Positions 25,755 through 34,511 are shown, numbered from the stretch's first letter. The stretch is 64,000 nt of DNA from Fibrobacteria bacterium (GCA_020633825.1 JACKCV010000006.1:1-64000), one strand, 5' to 3'. Notes: generated by a model from the sequence alone, not told the origin. Translations and numbers: made by a program.

Positions 25755-26783
25755 TCAAGGTCCCGAGGGATTCGGGATCTCTCGCCGTCCATCCAAGCTG
25801 AGGTCACCCCCCTGGGGTCCCCACCGGAAGAACGCTCGTCCTTGCTCCCGGCCCCTCGAGCTCCCGTGGGGAGCGGATCGAAACGCCTTCGTCGTCTCCC
25901 AGGGCGGAACGATTTCCCGGATGGACACCATCTTGTACCGGGCCGTATCTCCATCGGTCCGCAGGAGGAAGGTTCCATGACCTTGGAGAATGGGCGTGCG
26001 GGGATCCGAATACGAACAACCCGCGATCGGGGAAGGAGCGGCCGGCCAGCCCCCGACATCCTCCACCTCCCCGACCTTTTCCCAGCGAGCCCGATCCGGC
26101 TCCCCTCCGGAAACGCTGTCGATCCAGGCTTCCAGATGCACCCCCTGGTCTGCAGGCAGGTTCCACACGAGATATTTGATGCCGATCCAGCGCTGGTTCG
26201 GGGGAGGAGCTCCCTTCCACAAGGGATCCTGGGTGTGGAACCCGGACCCCGACCAGTAGTCGCTCGTCGGGTGCTTCAACTCCTTCTCGAAGTCCCAGGT
26301 CCCGTCGTTGCGGAATCGGGCGTAGTAGGTGGTGGCGTCGCAATCATCTCCCCCCGCGGAGGCGTGCCCCTTCGGTCCGCTCCGGGCCCCGACCACGAGC
26401 CCTCCCCAAGCGGTCGCCCGACTCCCCCCCCGGCTCCAGTACCCGGTGAACTCGGTGTTGAGGAAAAAACCTGCGCCCCGGGGTCCTTCGCGGGTGGCGT
26501 CGATGTGGAAACGGGGGGAACCTCCGGACATCGTCAGGGTTCCCGCTCCGTCGATCTGGAAGCCGTCGGTGCTCCCGCTGTGGTCGTCGGTCCATCCGGT
26601 GGGATCGAAGGGATCGGGAGCGTAGCGCACTCGCCGCGCGACCCCGTTGCCCCAGTGGGCGGAGTTCCACTGGACCCCTCCCAAGCGGGAAGGATGGAAT
26701 TGCGCCAAACCGAAGGTGTCGACCCCCGCCGGTGCGGGAGTCGCCGCGTGGAGAACCATCGCGAACAATGTCTGGAATCCCAT
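25755..26783 (-). CDS. Secreted protein, probable beta-sandwich, unknown function
   Basis: A 342-residue protein with a short signal peptide (MGFQTLFAMVLHAATPAPAG). The body is rich in Trp, Tyr, Gly and Asp: HWGNGVARRVRYAPDPFDPT, GFFLNTEFTGYWSRGG, ATTYYARFRNDGTWDFEKEL, WIGIKYLVWNL, GVHLEAWIDSVSG. This composition and the order of strands suggest a concanavalin-like fold as in polysaccharide lyases or carbohydrate-binding proteins, but no catalytic signature is certain. AAGGAGGAGC directly before ATG 26783 decides the start over an upstream ATG at 26834. It is divergent from the unknown membrane-anchored protein at 26971. Confidence 0.55.
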   Translation of the reverse strand: MGFQTLFAMVLHAATPAPAGVDTFGLAQFHPSRLGGVQWNSAHWGNGVARRVRYAPDPFDPTGWTDDHSGSTDGFQIDGAGTLTMSGGSPRFHIDATREGPRGAGFFLNTEFTGYWSRGGSRATAWGGLVVGARSGPKGHASAGGDDCDATTYYARFRNDGTWDFEKELKHPTSDYWSGSGFHTQDPLWKGAPPPNQRWIGIKYLVWNLPADQGVHLEAWIDSVSGGEPDRARWEKVGEVEDVGGWPAAPSPIAGCSYSDPRTPILQGHGTFLLRTDGDTARYKMVSIREIVPPWETTKAFRSAPHGSSRGREQGRAFFRWGPQGGDLSLDGRREIPNPSGP

Positions 26784-26970
26784 GCTCCTCCTTGGCCGGC
26801 CTGCCCGCAAGAATACCACCGCGATCCGACCCATCGTCCGATGGGCGCTCCCGGACGTTCAACGAAAATGATCCACCTCGAGGTGGACGACCAACCCATC
26901 CGGATCCGAGAGTGCTATTATCCAGCATCAGAAGCCGCAGCATGTCCTTTTCCGCAGGAACGCACTGCCC

Positions 26971-28128
26971 ATGATCCGCAGACGTTGGTTCGCATTGGGG
27001 CTTGCCCTCCTTCCCGTGGCGATCCCGACCCTTTCCTGGTTGGCGTGGATGGTGCGGCCCGTCCACAGGACGGGAATCGCGATTTTCGACAAGACCGCCG
27101 GAGATTCCCTCCAACAGGAGCACCGCAGCTTGATCTGGTCGCTGCGCCACGAACGGATCGGATTCCCCGACGGCCAGCTTCCCGATCCTTCGCGGGACTA
27201 CTACGGATTCCACCCGCGGTCGCCTCGGAGTGAACGAGGGTATTCCATCCGCGATCTGGAAAGGATGTCCGCCGCGAAGCTCGACTCGTTCGCCGACGGT
27301 CTCGACCTGGTCTACTACACCGACGCGTACGGGGTGTACCGGGACGAATGGTACCCGGATTCCATCGCCGACTCCCGGTCCCCCCTGCTCTACGGAGGCA
27401 TGACCGCCAAGGAATTGCGGGTGCTGGAGCGGGTCCGCGATCGCGGCAAACTGGTCATCTGCGAATTCAACACCATCGCCTCGCCGACCTCCTGGGAGAT
27501 CCGCACGACATTCGAGCATTCCTTCGACATGTCCTGGACGGGGTGGATGCTCCGTCATTTCGAATCGCTCGACACCGCTTCCAACGGGGAGATCCCGCGC
27601 TGGCTCGTCCAAGCCCAGCTGCGCCAGACAAATTCCTGGCCCTTCCGGCGCTCGGGCATCGTCTTCGTCCACGAGGATGGACGGGTTCGCATCCTGGAGG
27701 ATTCCGTCTCCCTGGACGACCCGGTCCCCTGGATCGTCCCGACCCCGTCCCTGCGTCGCATCGCCGACGTTTCCGATTCGGTCCCCTATCCCTTCTGGAT
27801 CGACGTGATCAAACCGGGATTCAGCATGGAGCCGATGGCCTGGTACCATGTGCGCACGAATGCCCATGGAGATTCGCTGCTGGCAAGGGAGGGGATCCCC
27901 TCCAACTTCCCCGCCGTGCTCCGCAGCCAGGCACCTCGGAAATCCTGGTACTTCGCCGGCGACCACGCGGACAATCCCGTGGGTTTGGCCTCCTCCTCCT
28001 TCGCCTGGATCCACCACGTGGGATTCCTGTTCCACAGCCGCTCGCCGAGCGATCGGGCGAGATTCTTCTGGGAATTCCATCGCCCGCTCCTGAAATCGAT
28101 CCTTGCGGGGATTCGCGCCGGAGGCTGA
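26971..28128 (+). CDS. Membrane-anchored or exported protein of unknown function
   Basis: A 385-residue protein with one N-terminal membrane or signal helix (RRWFALGLALLPVAIPTLSW). The rest is soluble and probably extracytoplasmic. Notable phrases are IAIFDKTAGDSLQQEHRSLI, DYYGFHP, LDLVYYTDAYGVYRDEWYPD and RGKLVICEFNTIASPTSWEI. The sequence shape (a lone Asp-Lys start, YTDAYGVY, E-F-N in a strand end) recalls proteins with a Rossmann- or GATase-like fold, but I cannot assign a family. It has no operon partner. A 16-bp perfect hairpin follows 22 bases after its stop. Confidence 0.5.
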   Translation: MIRRRWFALGLALLPVAIPTLSWLAWMVRPVHRTGIAIFDKTAGDSLQQEHRSLIWSLRHERIGFPDGQLPDPSRDYYGFHPRSPRSERGYSIRDLERMSAAKLDSFADGLDLVYYTDAYGVYRDEWYPDSIADSRSPLLYGGMTAKELRVLERVRDRGKLVICEFNTIASPTSWEIRTTFEHSFDMSWTGWMLRHFESLDTASNGEIPRWLVQAQLRQTNSWPFRRSGIVFVHEDGRVRILEDSVSLDDPVPWIVPTPSLRRIADVSDSVPYPFWIDVIKPGFSMEPMAWYHVRTNAHGDSLLAREGIPSNFPAVLRSQAPRKSWYFAGDHADNPVGLASSSFAWIHHVGFLFHSRSPSDRARFFWEFHRPLLKSILAGIRAGG

Positions 28129-28150
28129 GAAACAGGAATCGATCCCGTTT

Positions 28151-28189
28151 CCGGTCGGGTTCGGGGATGGATTCCCCGAACCCGACCGG
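28151..28189. terminator. Very strong bidirectional hairpin
   Basis: A perfect 16-bp stem (28151-28166 with 28174-28189) and a 7-base loop, between the convergent ends of the unknown exported protein and yiaA. It is GC-rich and lacks a T-tract. Confidence 0.6.
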
Positions 28190-28196
28190 GCGGGCG

Positions 28197-28589
28197 TCAC
28201 TCCTTGGCGTCGCGGATGTTCTTCTGGATCGCCACCGAAGCGAACAGGCACAGCACGTAGGACATCGCGTAGAAACCCTTCTCGGACAGGGTCAGGGTCG
28301 CGTTCCACAGGCCGACCGCCAGAAGCAGGAGCGACATCGCCGTGGAGGTCCAGGCCAGTCCGGTGTAGATGCCGGTGACGGGGATCCCGTCCTGCTGGTC
28401 GCGCACCGTCTTCTGCAGGGAAACGGCTGCGAACAAACCGTACAGGAGAAGGACGAAGTAGTACCCCTTCTCGTTGAGCTGCATGGTGGCGTTCCACAGG
28501 CCGATGCAATAGGCCGACAACCCGAGGATCAGGGCGACCCAGCTGGCACCGACGAAGGCTGCCGATGGTTTCTGCGAGGAAATGGACAT
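28197..28589 (-). CDS. YiaA/YiaB-family inner-membrane protein
   Basis: A 130-residue membrane protein made of two copies of the YiaAB two-helix domain. Copy one is SWVALILGLSAYCIGLWNAT, EKGYYFVLLLYGLFAAVSLQ, KTVRDQQ. Copy two is AWTSTAMSLLLLAVGLWNAT, EKGFYAMSYVLCLFASVAIQ, KNIRDAK. The repeated GLWNAT and EKGfY motifs make the assignment firm. The family has no known biochemical function. AGGAG lies before ATG 28589. It is divergent from the DUF4184-type gene. Confidence 0.88.
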   Translation of the reverse strand: MSISSQKPSAAFVGASWVALILGLSAYCIGLWNATMQLNEKGYYFVLLLYGLFAAVSLQKTVRDQQDGIPVTGIYTGLAWTSTAMSLLLLAVGLWNATLTLSEKGFYAMSYVLCLFASVAIQKNIRDAKE

Positions 28590-28720
28590 GTTGGCTCCTG
28601 GAGGACTTCGGCGGGAGCGGAAGCATCCCGCGTGCGGAAAGGGAAAATGGTACATCGGGTTCCGCGAATCCCGCCACTTGGACGTGCGCACCTGCCGGGA
28701 ATCCGTAGATTATTCCCCCT

Positions 28721-29458
28721 ATGCCGATGACCCTCGTCCATCCCGCCGCGATCCTTCCCCTGGTGCGTCTGTCCCGGACGCGGGGATGGAAGACCGCATT
28801 GGTGCTGGGAGCCATGGCCCCCGACCTGGTGCGCCTGCTCCCGGGGGTCGGGCGGGAGCTGAGCCATTCCCTGCTCGGGCTGGGGATCCTGGTGCTTCCA
28901 TTCACGCTTGTCCTGGCGCCCCTCATCTCCCGCTGGGTGCTCCCCCGGGCCATGCGTCTGCCCGGGCTGGCCGGTCTTGTCGACCCCAAGGAGAGATTCG
29001 GATGGGAATGGGCCATCCTGGGAGCCATCCTGGGGGGAGGAACCCACCTGTTCTGGGACCTGTTCACACACGACGGAGGCCCGACCATCCCGAGCGCCTT
29101 CCTCGACACGAAGATCATGGACAGCGTGGCGGGGCCGATCCGGATCCGCCACTTGGCCTGGGGTCTGCACTCGCTCCTGGGGGCGGGAGTGCTGGTGGCG
29201 GCTCTCGCCTGGATCCTCGTCCGATCCCCCGGAGGTCCACGGACCCTGCTCCATCCCACCTGGATCCGGCTCGCGACGGCCTTCACCCTGCCGATCGCGT
29301 GGCTCTACTACGTCTCGGCGACCCATGGCATCCCCTTCTACGAGGACGCGATCCTCCTGGTGCGCATCGCGAGCCCCTGGACGCGCCCCGCGCTCCTCCT
29401 CTCGGCGCTGGGAACCCTCGGTCTGTTCTTCTGGGAAACCCGCCGACGGAGCACATGA
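28721..29458 (+). CDS. DUF4184-family membrane protein
   Basis: A 245-residue integral membrane protein. The N-terminal MPMTLVHPAAILPL and VLGAMAPDLVRLL (His and Asp near the membrane surface), LSHSLLG, and GGGTHLFWDLFTHD with conserved His and Asp match the DUF4184 pattern, which resembles metal-dependent membrane hydrolases of the YdjM/PAP-like type. The function is unproven. About six helices are predicted. It is a single gene. Confidence 0.75.
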   Translation: MPMTLVHPAAILPLVRLSRTRGWKTALVLGAMAPDLVRLLPGVGRELSHSLLGLGILVLPFTLVLAPLISRWVLPRAMRLPGLAGLVDPKERFGWEWAILGAILGGGTHLFWDLFTHDGGPTIPSAFLDTKIMDSVAGPIRIRHLAWGLHSLLGAGVLVAALAWILVRSPGGPRTLLHPTWIRLATAFTLPIAWLYYVSATHGIPFYEDAILLVRIASPWTRPALLLSALGTLGLFFWETRRRST

Positions 29459-29463
29459 CCACC

Positions 29464-29494
29464 CCGCCCGTCGCCCGGAGGAACGACGGGGCGG
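29464..29494. terminator. Imperfect hairpin between convergent genes
   Basis: CCGCCCGTCG and CGACGGGGCGG pair with one bulge, between the DUF4184 gene and the end of the long minus-strand operon. Candidate bidirectional terminator. Confidence 0.35.
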
Positions 29495-29509
29495 CTCGAC
29501 GGATCCTGT

Positions 29510-30514
29510 CTAGACGAGCGTGGCGACGGCCTTCCCCCACACCTTGCGCTCGCGCAATTCCTCGAGGACGGCGGGCACGCCCTCCAGGTCCACCACGCGA
29601 TTCAGGGGTACGGTGACCACGCGATCCCGAAGCAGTTCCGTGAACTTCGTCCCCGCGGCGACCAGATCGGACATGGCCTTGGGGCCCGCGCCATGCGCGT
29701 CGCCGAGACTGATCTGGAAGATTCCCAGCGCCCGGGAAAAGGGCTCCTGGTAGGAACTGGATCGGGCCAGCCGGGACAGCAGGACCATCTCCCCCTCGAA
29801 TCCGAGACTGTCGGCGACCTGGATGTCGCTGTTGCCAGCCCCGCCATCCAGTCCTTTGCGAACCCCCGCACCGGAGGTGAGCTCGCGCACCTTCGCCGCC
29901 AGGTCCGGATCGCGATAGTCCAGGACATGGGTCGCCCCCATGGCCCGGACATGCTCCTCGTTGGCGGCGGAACAGGTCGCGACGATGGGGTCGAGCTCGA
30001 ACAGGCGACAGATCTGCAGCGCGAAGGATCCGACGCCTCCCGCCCCTCCCGCCACGACGATCGACTGCCCCTTCTCGATGCGCAACCGGTCCACCAGGGC
30101 CCTCCAGGCCGTCCACCCGGCGCAGGGAGTGGCGGCCGCGTCGATCATCGCGACATTCTTGGGCAGCGCCACCAAACCGTTCGCCGGTTGCAAGGAATAT
30201 TCGGCGAACCCGCCCCAGGATCGGAATCGGTATCCGTGGCAGACGACGCGATCCCCTTCCTTGTGGCCTTTCACCCCTTTGCCCAAGGCGTCGATGGTTC
30301 CCGCCACATCGAGCCCGGGAATCACGCACCCCTGGGAATGGACCGTGTCGACCTGATGGACCCATCGGGGAGTTCCGACGTCGACCGGATTGATTCCGCA
30401 GGCTTCGACCCGAATCCTCACCTGCCCTTCCCCGGGTGTGGGGACCGGCATTTCCATGGGGCGGAATCCTTCCTCGGGTCCGACGCATACGAGAGCTCTC
30501 ATCGTGGTGTTCAT
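29510..30514 (-). CDS. Zinc-independent medium-chain dehydrogenase / quinone oxidoreductase
   Basis: A 334-residue NAD(P)H-dependent reductase of the medium-chain (MDR) superfamily, quinone-oxidoreductase branch. The N-terminal catalytic domain has CGINPVDVGTPRW and CVIPGLDVAGTIDALGKGVK. The nucleotide-binding domain has the Gly-rich loop IVVAGGAGGVGSFALQICRL, followed by GATHVLDYRD. The cysteine/histidine ligands of zinc-type alcohol dehydrogenases are absent. The substrate may be a quinone or an alpha,beta-unsaturated carbonyl, which fits the neighbouring glyoxalase-like and DJ-1 genes. It is the last gene of the operon, and its ATG overlaps the VOC gene's stop (ATGA). Confidence 0.85.
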   Translation of the reverse strand: MNTTMRALVCVGPEEGFRPMEMPVPTPGEGQVRIRVEACGINPVDVGTPRWVHQVDTVHSQGCVIPGLDVAGTIDALGKGVKGHKEGDRVVCHGYRFRSWGGFAEYSLQPANGLVALPKNVAMIDAAATPCAGWTAWRALVDRLRIEKGQSIVVAGGAGGVGSFALQICRLFELDPIVATCSAANEEHVRAMGATHVLDYRDPDLAAKVRELTSGAGVRKGLDGGAGNSDIQVADSLGFEGEMVLLSRLARSSSYQEPFSRALGIFQISLGDAHGAGPKAMSDLVAAGTKFTELLRDRVVTVPLNRVVDLEGVPAVLEELRERKVWGKAVATLV

Positions 30515-30954
30515 GGGACAGCCTTTGGTTGCGGGGGGTTCACGGCCCGTTGGGAGAACTCCAGGATGTTGCCTTCCGGGTCCGAAACCCAGACCACCCG
30601 AAATCCCGGTTCGATCGCATCCATCACCAGGGGGCCGTGGGTGATGGCAACGCCTGGCCCCAGACGAAGCAACGCCTCGTCGAGATCCGCGACATCGAAG
30701 GCCAGATGCCGATAGCACGGATATCCCGGCCCGACGCCCTGGGGGGCACCTGCCGGACGATTTTCGGAGCTGGGAAAGATCTCCAGCCCCAGACCTTCCG
30801 CCCGGATCATGACGATCCGCTCCCCACCCGCCTGGAAGGACTTCACCCTGCGGAACCCGAGGATTTCGGCGTAGAAGCGCTCCAACCGTTCGGGGTCCCG
30901 CGCGGCGATTCCCACGTGCGAGAACCTCGCTGCCAGCGGGGCCGGGACGCTCAT
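30511..30954 (-). CDS. VOC (glyoxalase/bleomycin resistance) family protein
   Basis: A 147-residue protein with two beta-alpha-beta-beta-beta units. It starts ARFSHVGIAARDPERLERFYAEILGFRRV, with the metal-ligand His in FSHVG. A second ligand region is CYRHLAFDVADLDEAL, and DPEGNILEFSQ holds the last Glu. All positions of a metal-binding VOC site are present. Members include glyoxalase I, dioxygenases and resistance proteins. The operon context (DJ-1 proteins, quinone reductase) favours detoxification of an aldehyde or glutathione-like adduct. It starts in the stop of the DJ-1 gene and overlaps the next gene, so all three are coupled. Confidence 0.83.
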   Translation of the reverse strand: MSVPAPLAARFSHVGIAARDPERLERFYAEILGFRRVKSFQAGGERIVMIRAEGLGLEIFPSSENRPAGAPQGVGPGYPCYRHLAFDVADLDEALLRLGPGVAITHGPLVMDAIEPGFRVVWVSDPEGNILEFSQRAVNPPQPKAVP

Positions 30955-31511
30955 CCGACGCCGTTGATCCGGTCGATGATGGCACGGGCCAGCAGGTGGC
31001 AGTGCCCCCCCGTGCGTGCCGTGACGAGATCTCCATCCCAGACCAGATCCCGATCCTGGTACTCGATGCCCATGTTCCGGGCGTCCCCGATCAGATTGTT
31101 GTGGACCACGGCCTTGCGCCCTCGGACCACCTGGGGAATCGGGGCGGCGAGCCACATGCCGTGGCAGAGGATCCCCTTCACCACTGCCGGATTCGCGAAG
31201 GCGCGTTCCAGGAACACCACCGCCGGCGCGGGTTCGTCGACCTTTTCGGTATAGCGAAGCCGATCGGAGACCATTCCCGCCGGGACGATGATCGCATCGA
31301 ATTCCGCCGGATCCCGCCCTTCGAAGCTCTCCGAGCAGGTCATGGGGATGTGGTGTTCGTGGCCCTTGAAGACCAGAGACGCCTGGCCCCACAACCGGGT
31401 CAGGAAGTGGAGTTCGATCCCCTCCTCCGCGAAGCGATGCTGGTAGTAGAAGATTTCGTTTTCGTAGAAGTCGCCCTCGAACAGGACGGCCACGGATCGT
31501 TTGGAAGCCAT
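30951..31511 (-). CDS. DJ-1/PfpI-family protein
   Basis: A 186-residue protein of the DJ-1/PfpI superfamily. The Rossmann-like start is RSVAVLFEGDFYENEIFYYQ, with the Glu that contacts the reactive Cys in the family. The nucleophile elbow is VKGILCHGMWLAA with Cys about 116 followed by His. Family members include glyoxalase III/deglycases, peptidases and chaperones (Hsp31). It is the third-from-last gene of the operon and is coupled to the VOC gene by ATGA. Together with the second DJ-1 protein at 33678 it suggests a role in carbonyl stress. Confidence 0.83.
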   Translation of the reverse strand: MASKRSVAVLFEGDFYENEIFYYQHRFAEEGIELHFLTRLWGQASLVFKGHEHHIPMTCSESFEGRDPAEFDAIIVPAGMVSDRLRYTEKVDEPAPAVVFLERAFANPAVVKGILCHGMWLAAPIPQVVRGRKAVVHNNLIGDARNMGIEYQDRDLVWDGDLVTARTGGHCHLLARAIIDRINGVG

Positions 31512-31629
31512 GCTTCTCCCGTAGGTGCCCGACGGTCCCGGGACTCGTCGGCGATGGATTGGAGGGGGATTCCTCGTTGCGCGAGCACAAGGCCGGAGCC
31601 GGGGTGGAACGCACCCCGACGCCCGGGAT

Positions 31630-32409
31630 TCAAGGACGAACGATCTTTCCCATCGTCTCCCGGACCGCGCCGTGCAGGTACAGGACGTCGATCCCGATGA
31701 TAATGTTGGTGAAACCCTGCTGGATGCGGAGATTCGCCTGCTCCGGGGAGACCGCGATGATCCCGGCCGGCTTCCCGGCCTTCTTGCAGGCGGCGAGGAC
31801 CTTCTGCACGGCCCCCTCCACCTCGGGATCGGCGGTGTTCCCGAGCTTGTTCATGCTGCCCGAGAGGTCCAGGGCCCCGACCATGATGGAATCGACGCCA
31901 GGGACAGCCAGGATCTCCTCGATGTTCTCCACCGCGCGAACGTGCTCGATCATCGGGATCAGGACCACCTCGTCGTTGGCGTTCCCCAGGTATTCGCCCA
32001 TGGCGAGCCCGTAGGCCTGGGCCCGGCCGAGCCCGGCCCCGCGCTCCCCGAGGGGAGGGTACTTCATCGCGCGCACGGCCTCCTCCGCCTCTTGACGGGA
32101 ATTGACCAAAGGCACGATGATGCCGTCGGGGCCGAGATCGAGCGCCCGCTTGATCAGGGTCTTGTCGTTCCACGCCACACGGACCACGGTGCTGGTGCTC
32201 GAACCGTTCGTGGCCTGGAGCATCCCCAGGACCTCGTTCTCGCCCAGGGACGAATGCTCCATCTCGAGCCAGATCCAATCCAAGCCGACATGGGAGAGGA
32301 TTTCCGCCACGGTGGAGGAGTTCATCGTGATCGTGGATCCGAGGCAGACCTTGCCGGCGGCGAGATCCCGCTTCAGACGATTGGGACTTCTCTGTGCGTC
32401 GCTGTTCAT
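31630..32409 (-). CDS. HpaI/HpcH-type class II aldolase
   Basis: A 259-residue TIM-barrel aldolase of the HpcH/HpaI family, which cleaves 4-hydroxy-2-oxo acids to pyruvate and an aldehyde with a divalent metal. Motifs are LGSTITMNSSTVAEIL, LDWIWLEMEHSSLGENEV (metal Glu), STVVRVAWNDKTLIKRALDL, PDGIIVPLVNSRQEAEEAVR and MKYPPLGERGAGLGRA. IPMIEHVRAVENIEEI and VPGVDSIMVGALDLSGSMNK hold the second metal site. The real substrate may be a lactate/pyruvate aldol product. In this operon it might recycle aldehydes, an inference from neighbours. Confidence 0.85.
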   Translation of the reverse strand: MNSDAQRSPNRLKRDLAAGKVCLGSTITMNSSTVAEILSHVGLDWIWLEMEHSSLGENEVLGMLQATNGSSTSTVVRVAWNDKTLIKRALDLGPDGIIVPLVNSRQEAEEAVRAMKYPPLGERGAGLGRAQAYGLAMGEYLGNANDEVVLIPMIEHVRAVENIEEILAVPGVDSIMVGALDLSGSMNKLGNTADPEVEGAVQKVLAACKKAGKPAGIIAVSPEQANLRIQQGFTNIIIGIDVLYLHGAVRETMGKIVRP

Positions 32410-32437
32410 GATGGTTCTCCTTGATGGGATTCGGGGA

Positions 32438-33649
32438 TCATTCCTTGCCGTCCAGGATATCCAGGAGGCGTTTGCGAACTTCGGGCTTCTCGCACCGGTC
32501 GGCGATGTCGCGCTGGGTCACCCCGGCGAAGTCCTCGACATCGACGCGCCCTCCGCTGGACACGAAGAACCGGGCCTGGTCGAGGTATCCCTCCAGGCGA
32601 TCGGGACCCGCCATGGTGGCGCGGAGGACGGTGTCGTGCATGGCCGTGAGTCCGTTCACCGCCGGGTACTCGTTGATGGCATCTGCCAGACGCTGCGGCG
32701 TGAGGACCTTGGCGCATTCGCGCAGGATGTCGAGATGGTTGAACACGGCGGCGCGGATGATCGTCTGCGCCGCCATGGGGTGCAGCTCGCGCAAGGTCGG
32801 GTCCGCTCCGTGGTCGAGAAGGCATCGGGCGATCGCCAGGCGCAGGGCTGCGACTTCCGGGACTCCGGGCAGCCCGTTGTTCCCCGTGACGGCGACGATG
32901 AGCGCGGGTTGTTGCAGCGGCCCGCCCAACCGGTTCACGTCCGCCCCCCTCCCGACGATGGATTCGACCTCCGCCAGGACGGAAGCCATCCGGGTAGGAT
33001 CGGCGAGGGTCTTCGCGATCCCCGCGGAGATCGCCTCCACCAGGGCGTCGGCGAGCTCCTGCAAGGGACGCTCCTCCTCGGGCACCACGGGCGCGATCCG
33101 ATCGAGGTAGCCGCGGTAGTAGGCGGACTTGGCCTCGGCCGGCCGATCGAACGGGAGCAGGAGATCGACCATCGGCTGGTTCTGGAATTGACGGGCCAGC
33201 TCCACCGGCCCCAGACCACGGGCGGTGGTGATGGAGGTGTCGGCGCCGCGCCGAGCCAACTCCAAGGCCAGGTCCCTGTGGCCGTAGAACACCGCCTGCA
33301 ACAGTGCGGTATGCCCGTTGAGATCCAGGAGCGCGTCGAGCTGGGAAGGCGCCTCGGCCAGGATGTGCAAAGCCGAGGACACGCACCCGGATTGGCCCGC
33401 CATGTGGATCGGGAGAGCTCCGGAATCCCGGTGGGCGACGAAGGGATCGGCGCGACGGATGGGGTTGTCCAGGAGGAACTGCACGGCCTCGTGGTGCCCG
33501 CGTGCCGCGGCCCACAGGAGAGGCGTCCACCCGGCCGGATCGTGCGCGTCGGGATCCCCGCCGCGTGCCAGCCAGCCGCGCAGGGCGTAGACATCCCCTT
33601 TCCGGGCCTCGGCGATCCCCTCGGAGATGTCCGGTCTTGAATCGTTCAT
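32438..33649 (-). CDS. Ankyrin-repeat protein
   Basis: A 403-residue cytoplasmic protein. The N-terminal 170 residues form several ankyrin repeats (DPAGWTPLLWAAARGHHEAV, DLNGHTALLQAVFYGHRDLA, RGADTSITTARGLGPVELAR). A helical middle follows, then more repeats (LIVAVTGNNGLPG, LHPMAAQTIIRAAVFNHLDI, NGLTAMHDTVLRATMAGPDR). Ankyrin domains bind proteins, so it probably tethers or inhibits a partner. AAGGAG before ATG 33649 is a good ribosome site. It sits in the middle of the stress-like operon, 28 bases from the genes on either side. Confidence 0.82.
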   Translation of the reverse strand: MNDSRPDISEGIAEARKGDVYALRGWLARGGDPDAHDPAGWTPLLWAAARGHHEAVQFLLDNPIRRADPFVAHRDSGALPIHMAGQSGCVSSALHILAEAPSQLDALLDLNGHTALLQAVFYGHRDLALELARRGADTSITTARGLGPVELARQFQNQPMVDLLLPFDRPAEAKSAYYRGYLDRIAPVVPEEERPLQELADALVEAISAGIAKTLADPTRMASVLAEVESIVGRGADVNRLGGPLQQPALIVAVTGNNGLPGVPEVAALRLAIARCLLDHGADPTLRELHPMAAQTIIRAAVFNHLDILRECAKVLTPQRLADAINEYPAVNGLTAMHDTVLRATMAGPDRLEGYLDQARFFVSSGGRVDVEDFAGVTQRDIADRCEKPEVRKRLLDILDGKE

Positions 33650-33677
33650 CGTTCGCTCCTTCGCAGGTTTGTGTCGA

Positions 33678-34511
33678 TCACCATCCGCTCCGTCGCAGGC
33701 CGTGGTCGAGCATGTCGACGAACCGGTCGCCGAATTCGTGGGAGCACTGCAGGGATCGCGCGGTGAGGAACGGGTAGTCCAGGACCACCGAGGTCGGCTT
33801 CCCGAAGTTCCCGTGGAAGGCTCCTTCGGGTCCCACCGCGTCGCGAAGCAGGTACTCCAGGACGTAGGGAGGAGGGCCCATGTTGAGGTCGGTCCCCACG
33901 AATCCCGTCCCATCCTGGTAGTCGAATTCCAGGCAATGCCCGGTCACGTGCTTGCCGCGCAGCAGGCAAGTCCGTTCGTTGGGATCCCGGGCGAACACCA
34001 GGGATGCGACCCCGTAGCAGATCGCGCCGATCGGCTTCCCCAGGGCGTGGAATCCCAGGATCAGATCGTGGACACGGTGGTTGTTCACCACGTCGAGGAT
34101 CGGGCCGCTCCCTCCCACGAGGAACAGCGCCTTGTATCCTTCGAGTTCCGAACGCCTGGCGGCCAGGTCGACGTGGTAGGCTTCCAGGCGACGCAGGAAA
34201 TCCGGCGCGCTGTGGTAGGGCCGCGAGGGCATCCAGGAGGAGAGATCGATGGGATGATCGAGCCTCGGGCTGTCCTTGAAGGCCAGGACCTGCTCCGCGT
34301 CCCCCAGGGTCGTGACGCACACCCCCAGCGGTGGATCGAAATATTCCGGATCCCAGCTGGGCGGCAGGGCTTCCGGACGCGCTCCGGTGGGTGTGGCGAA
34401 TTCCAGCTGGTATCCCGCCTTTTCCAGCTTCGCCAAGGGGCCGGTCAGTTCGACCCCCCAGTATCCCCAGTTGGACAGGATGGTGAGGATCTTTCCCTTT
34501 GAGGCCTTCAT
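33678..34511 (-). CDS. DJ-1/PfpI-family protein, Hsp31-like
   Basis: A 277-residue class I glutamine-amidotransferase-like protein, longer than the DJ-1 copy at 30951. ILTILSNWGYWGVELTGPLA starts the fold with the family Glu. GYKALFLVGGSGPILDVVNN leads to the nucleophile elbow KPIGAICYGVASLV with Cys about 165. Hsp31-type members are chaperones and methylglyoxalases. It is the only long-form DJ-1 here and begins within the stop of the RsbW-like gene (ATGA), tying a carbonyl/protein-damage enzyme to a partner-switching kinase. Confidence 0.82.
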   Translation of the reverse strand: MKASKGKILTILSNWGYWGVELTGPLAKLEKAGYQLEFATPTGARPEALPPSWDPEYFDPPLGVCVTTLGDAEQVLAFKDSPRLDHPIDLSSWMPSRPYHSAPDFLRRLEAYHVDLAARRSELEGYKALFLVGGSGPILDVVNNHRVHDLILGFHALGKPIGAICYGVASLVFARDPNERTCLLRGKHVTGHCLEFDYQDGTGFVGTDLNMGPPPYVLEYLLRDAVGPEGAFHGNFGKPTSVVLDYPFLTARSLQCSHEFGDRFVDMLDHGLRRSGW

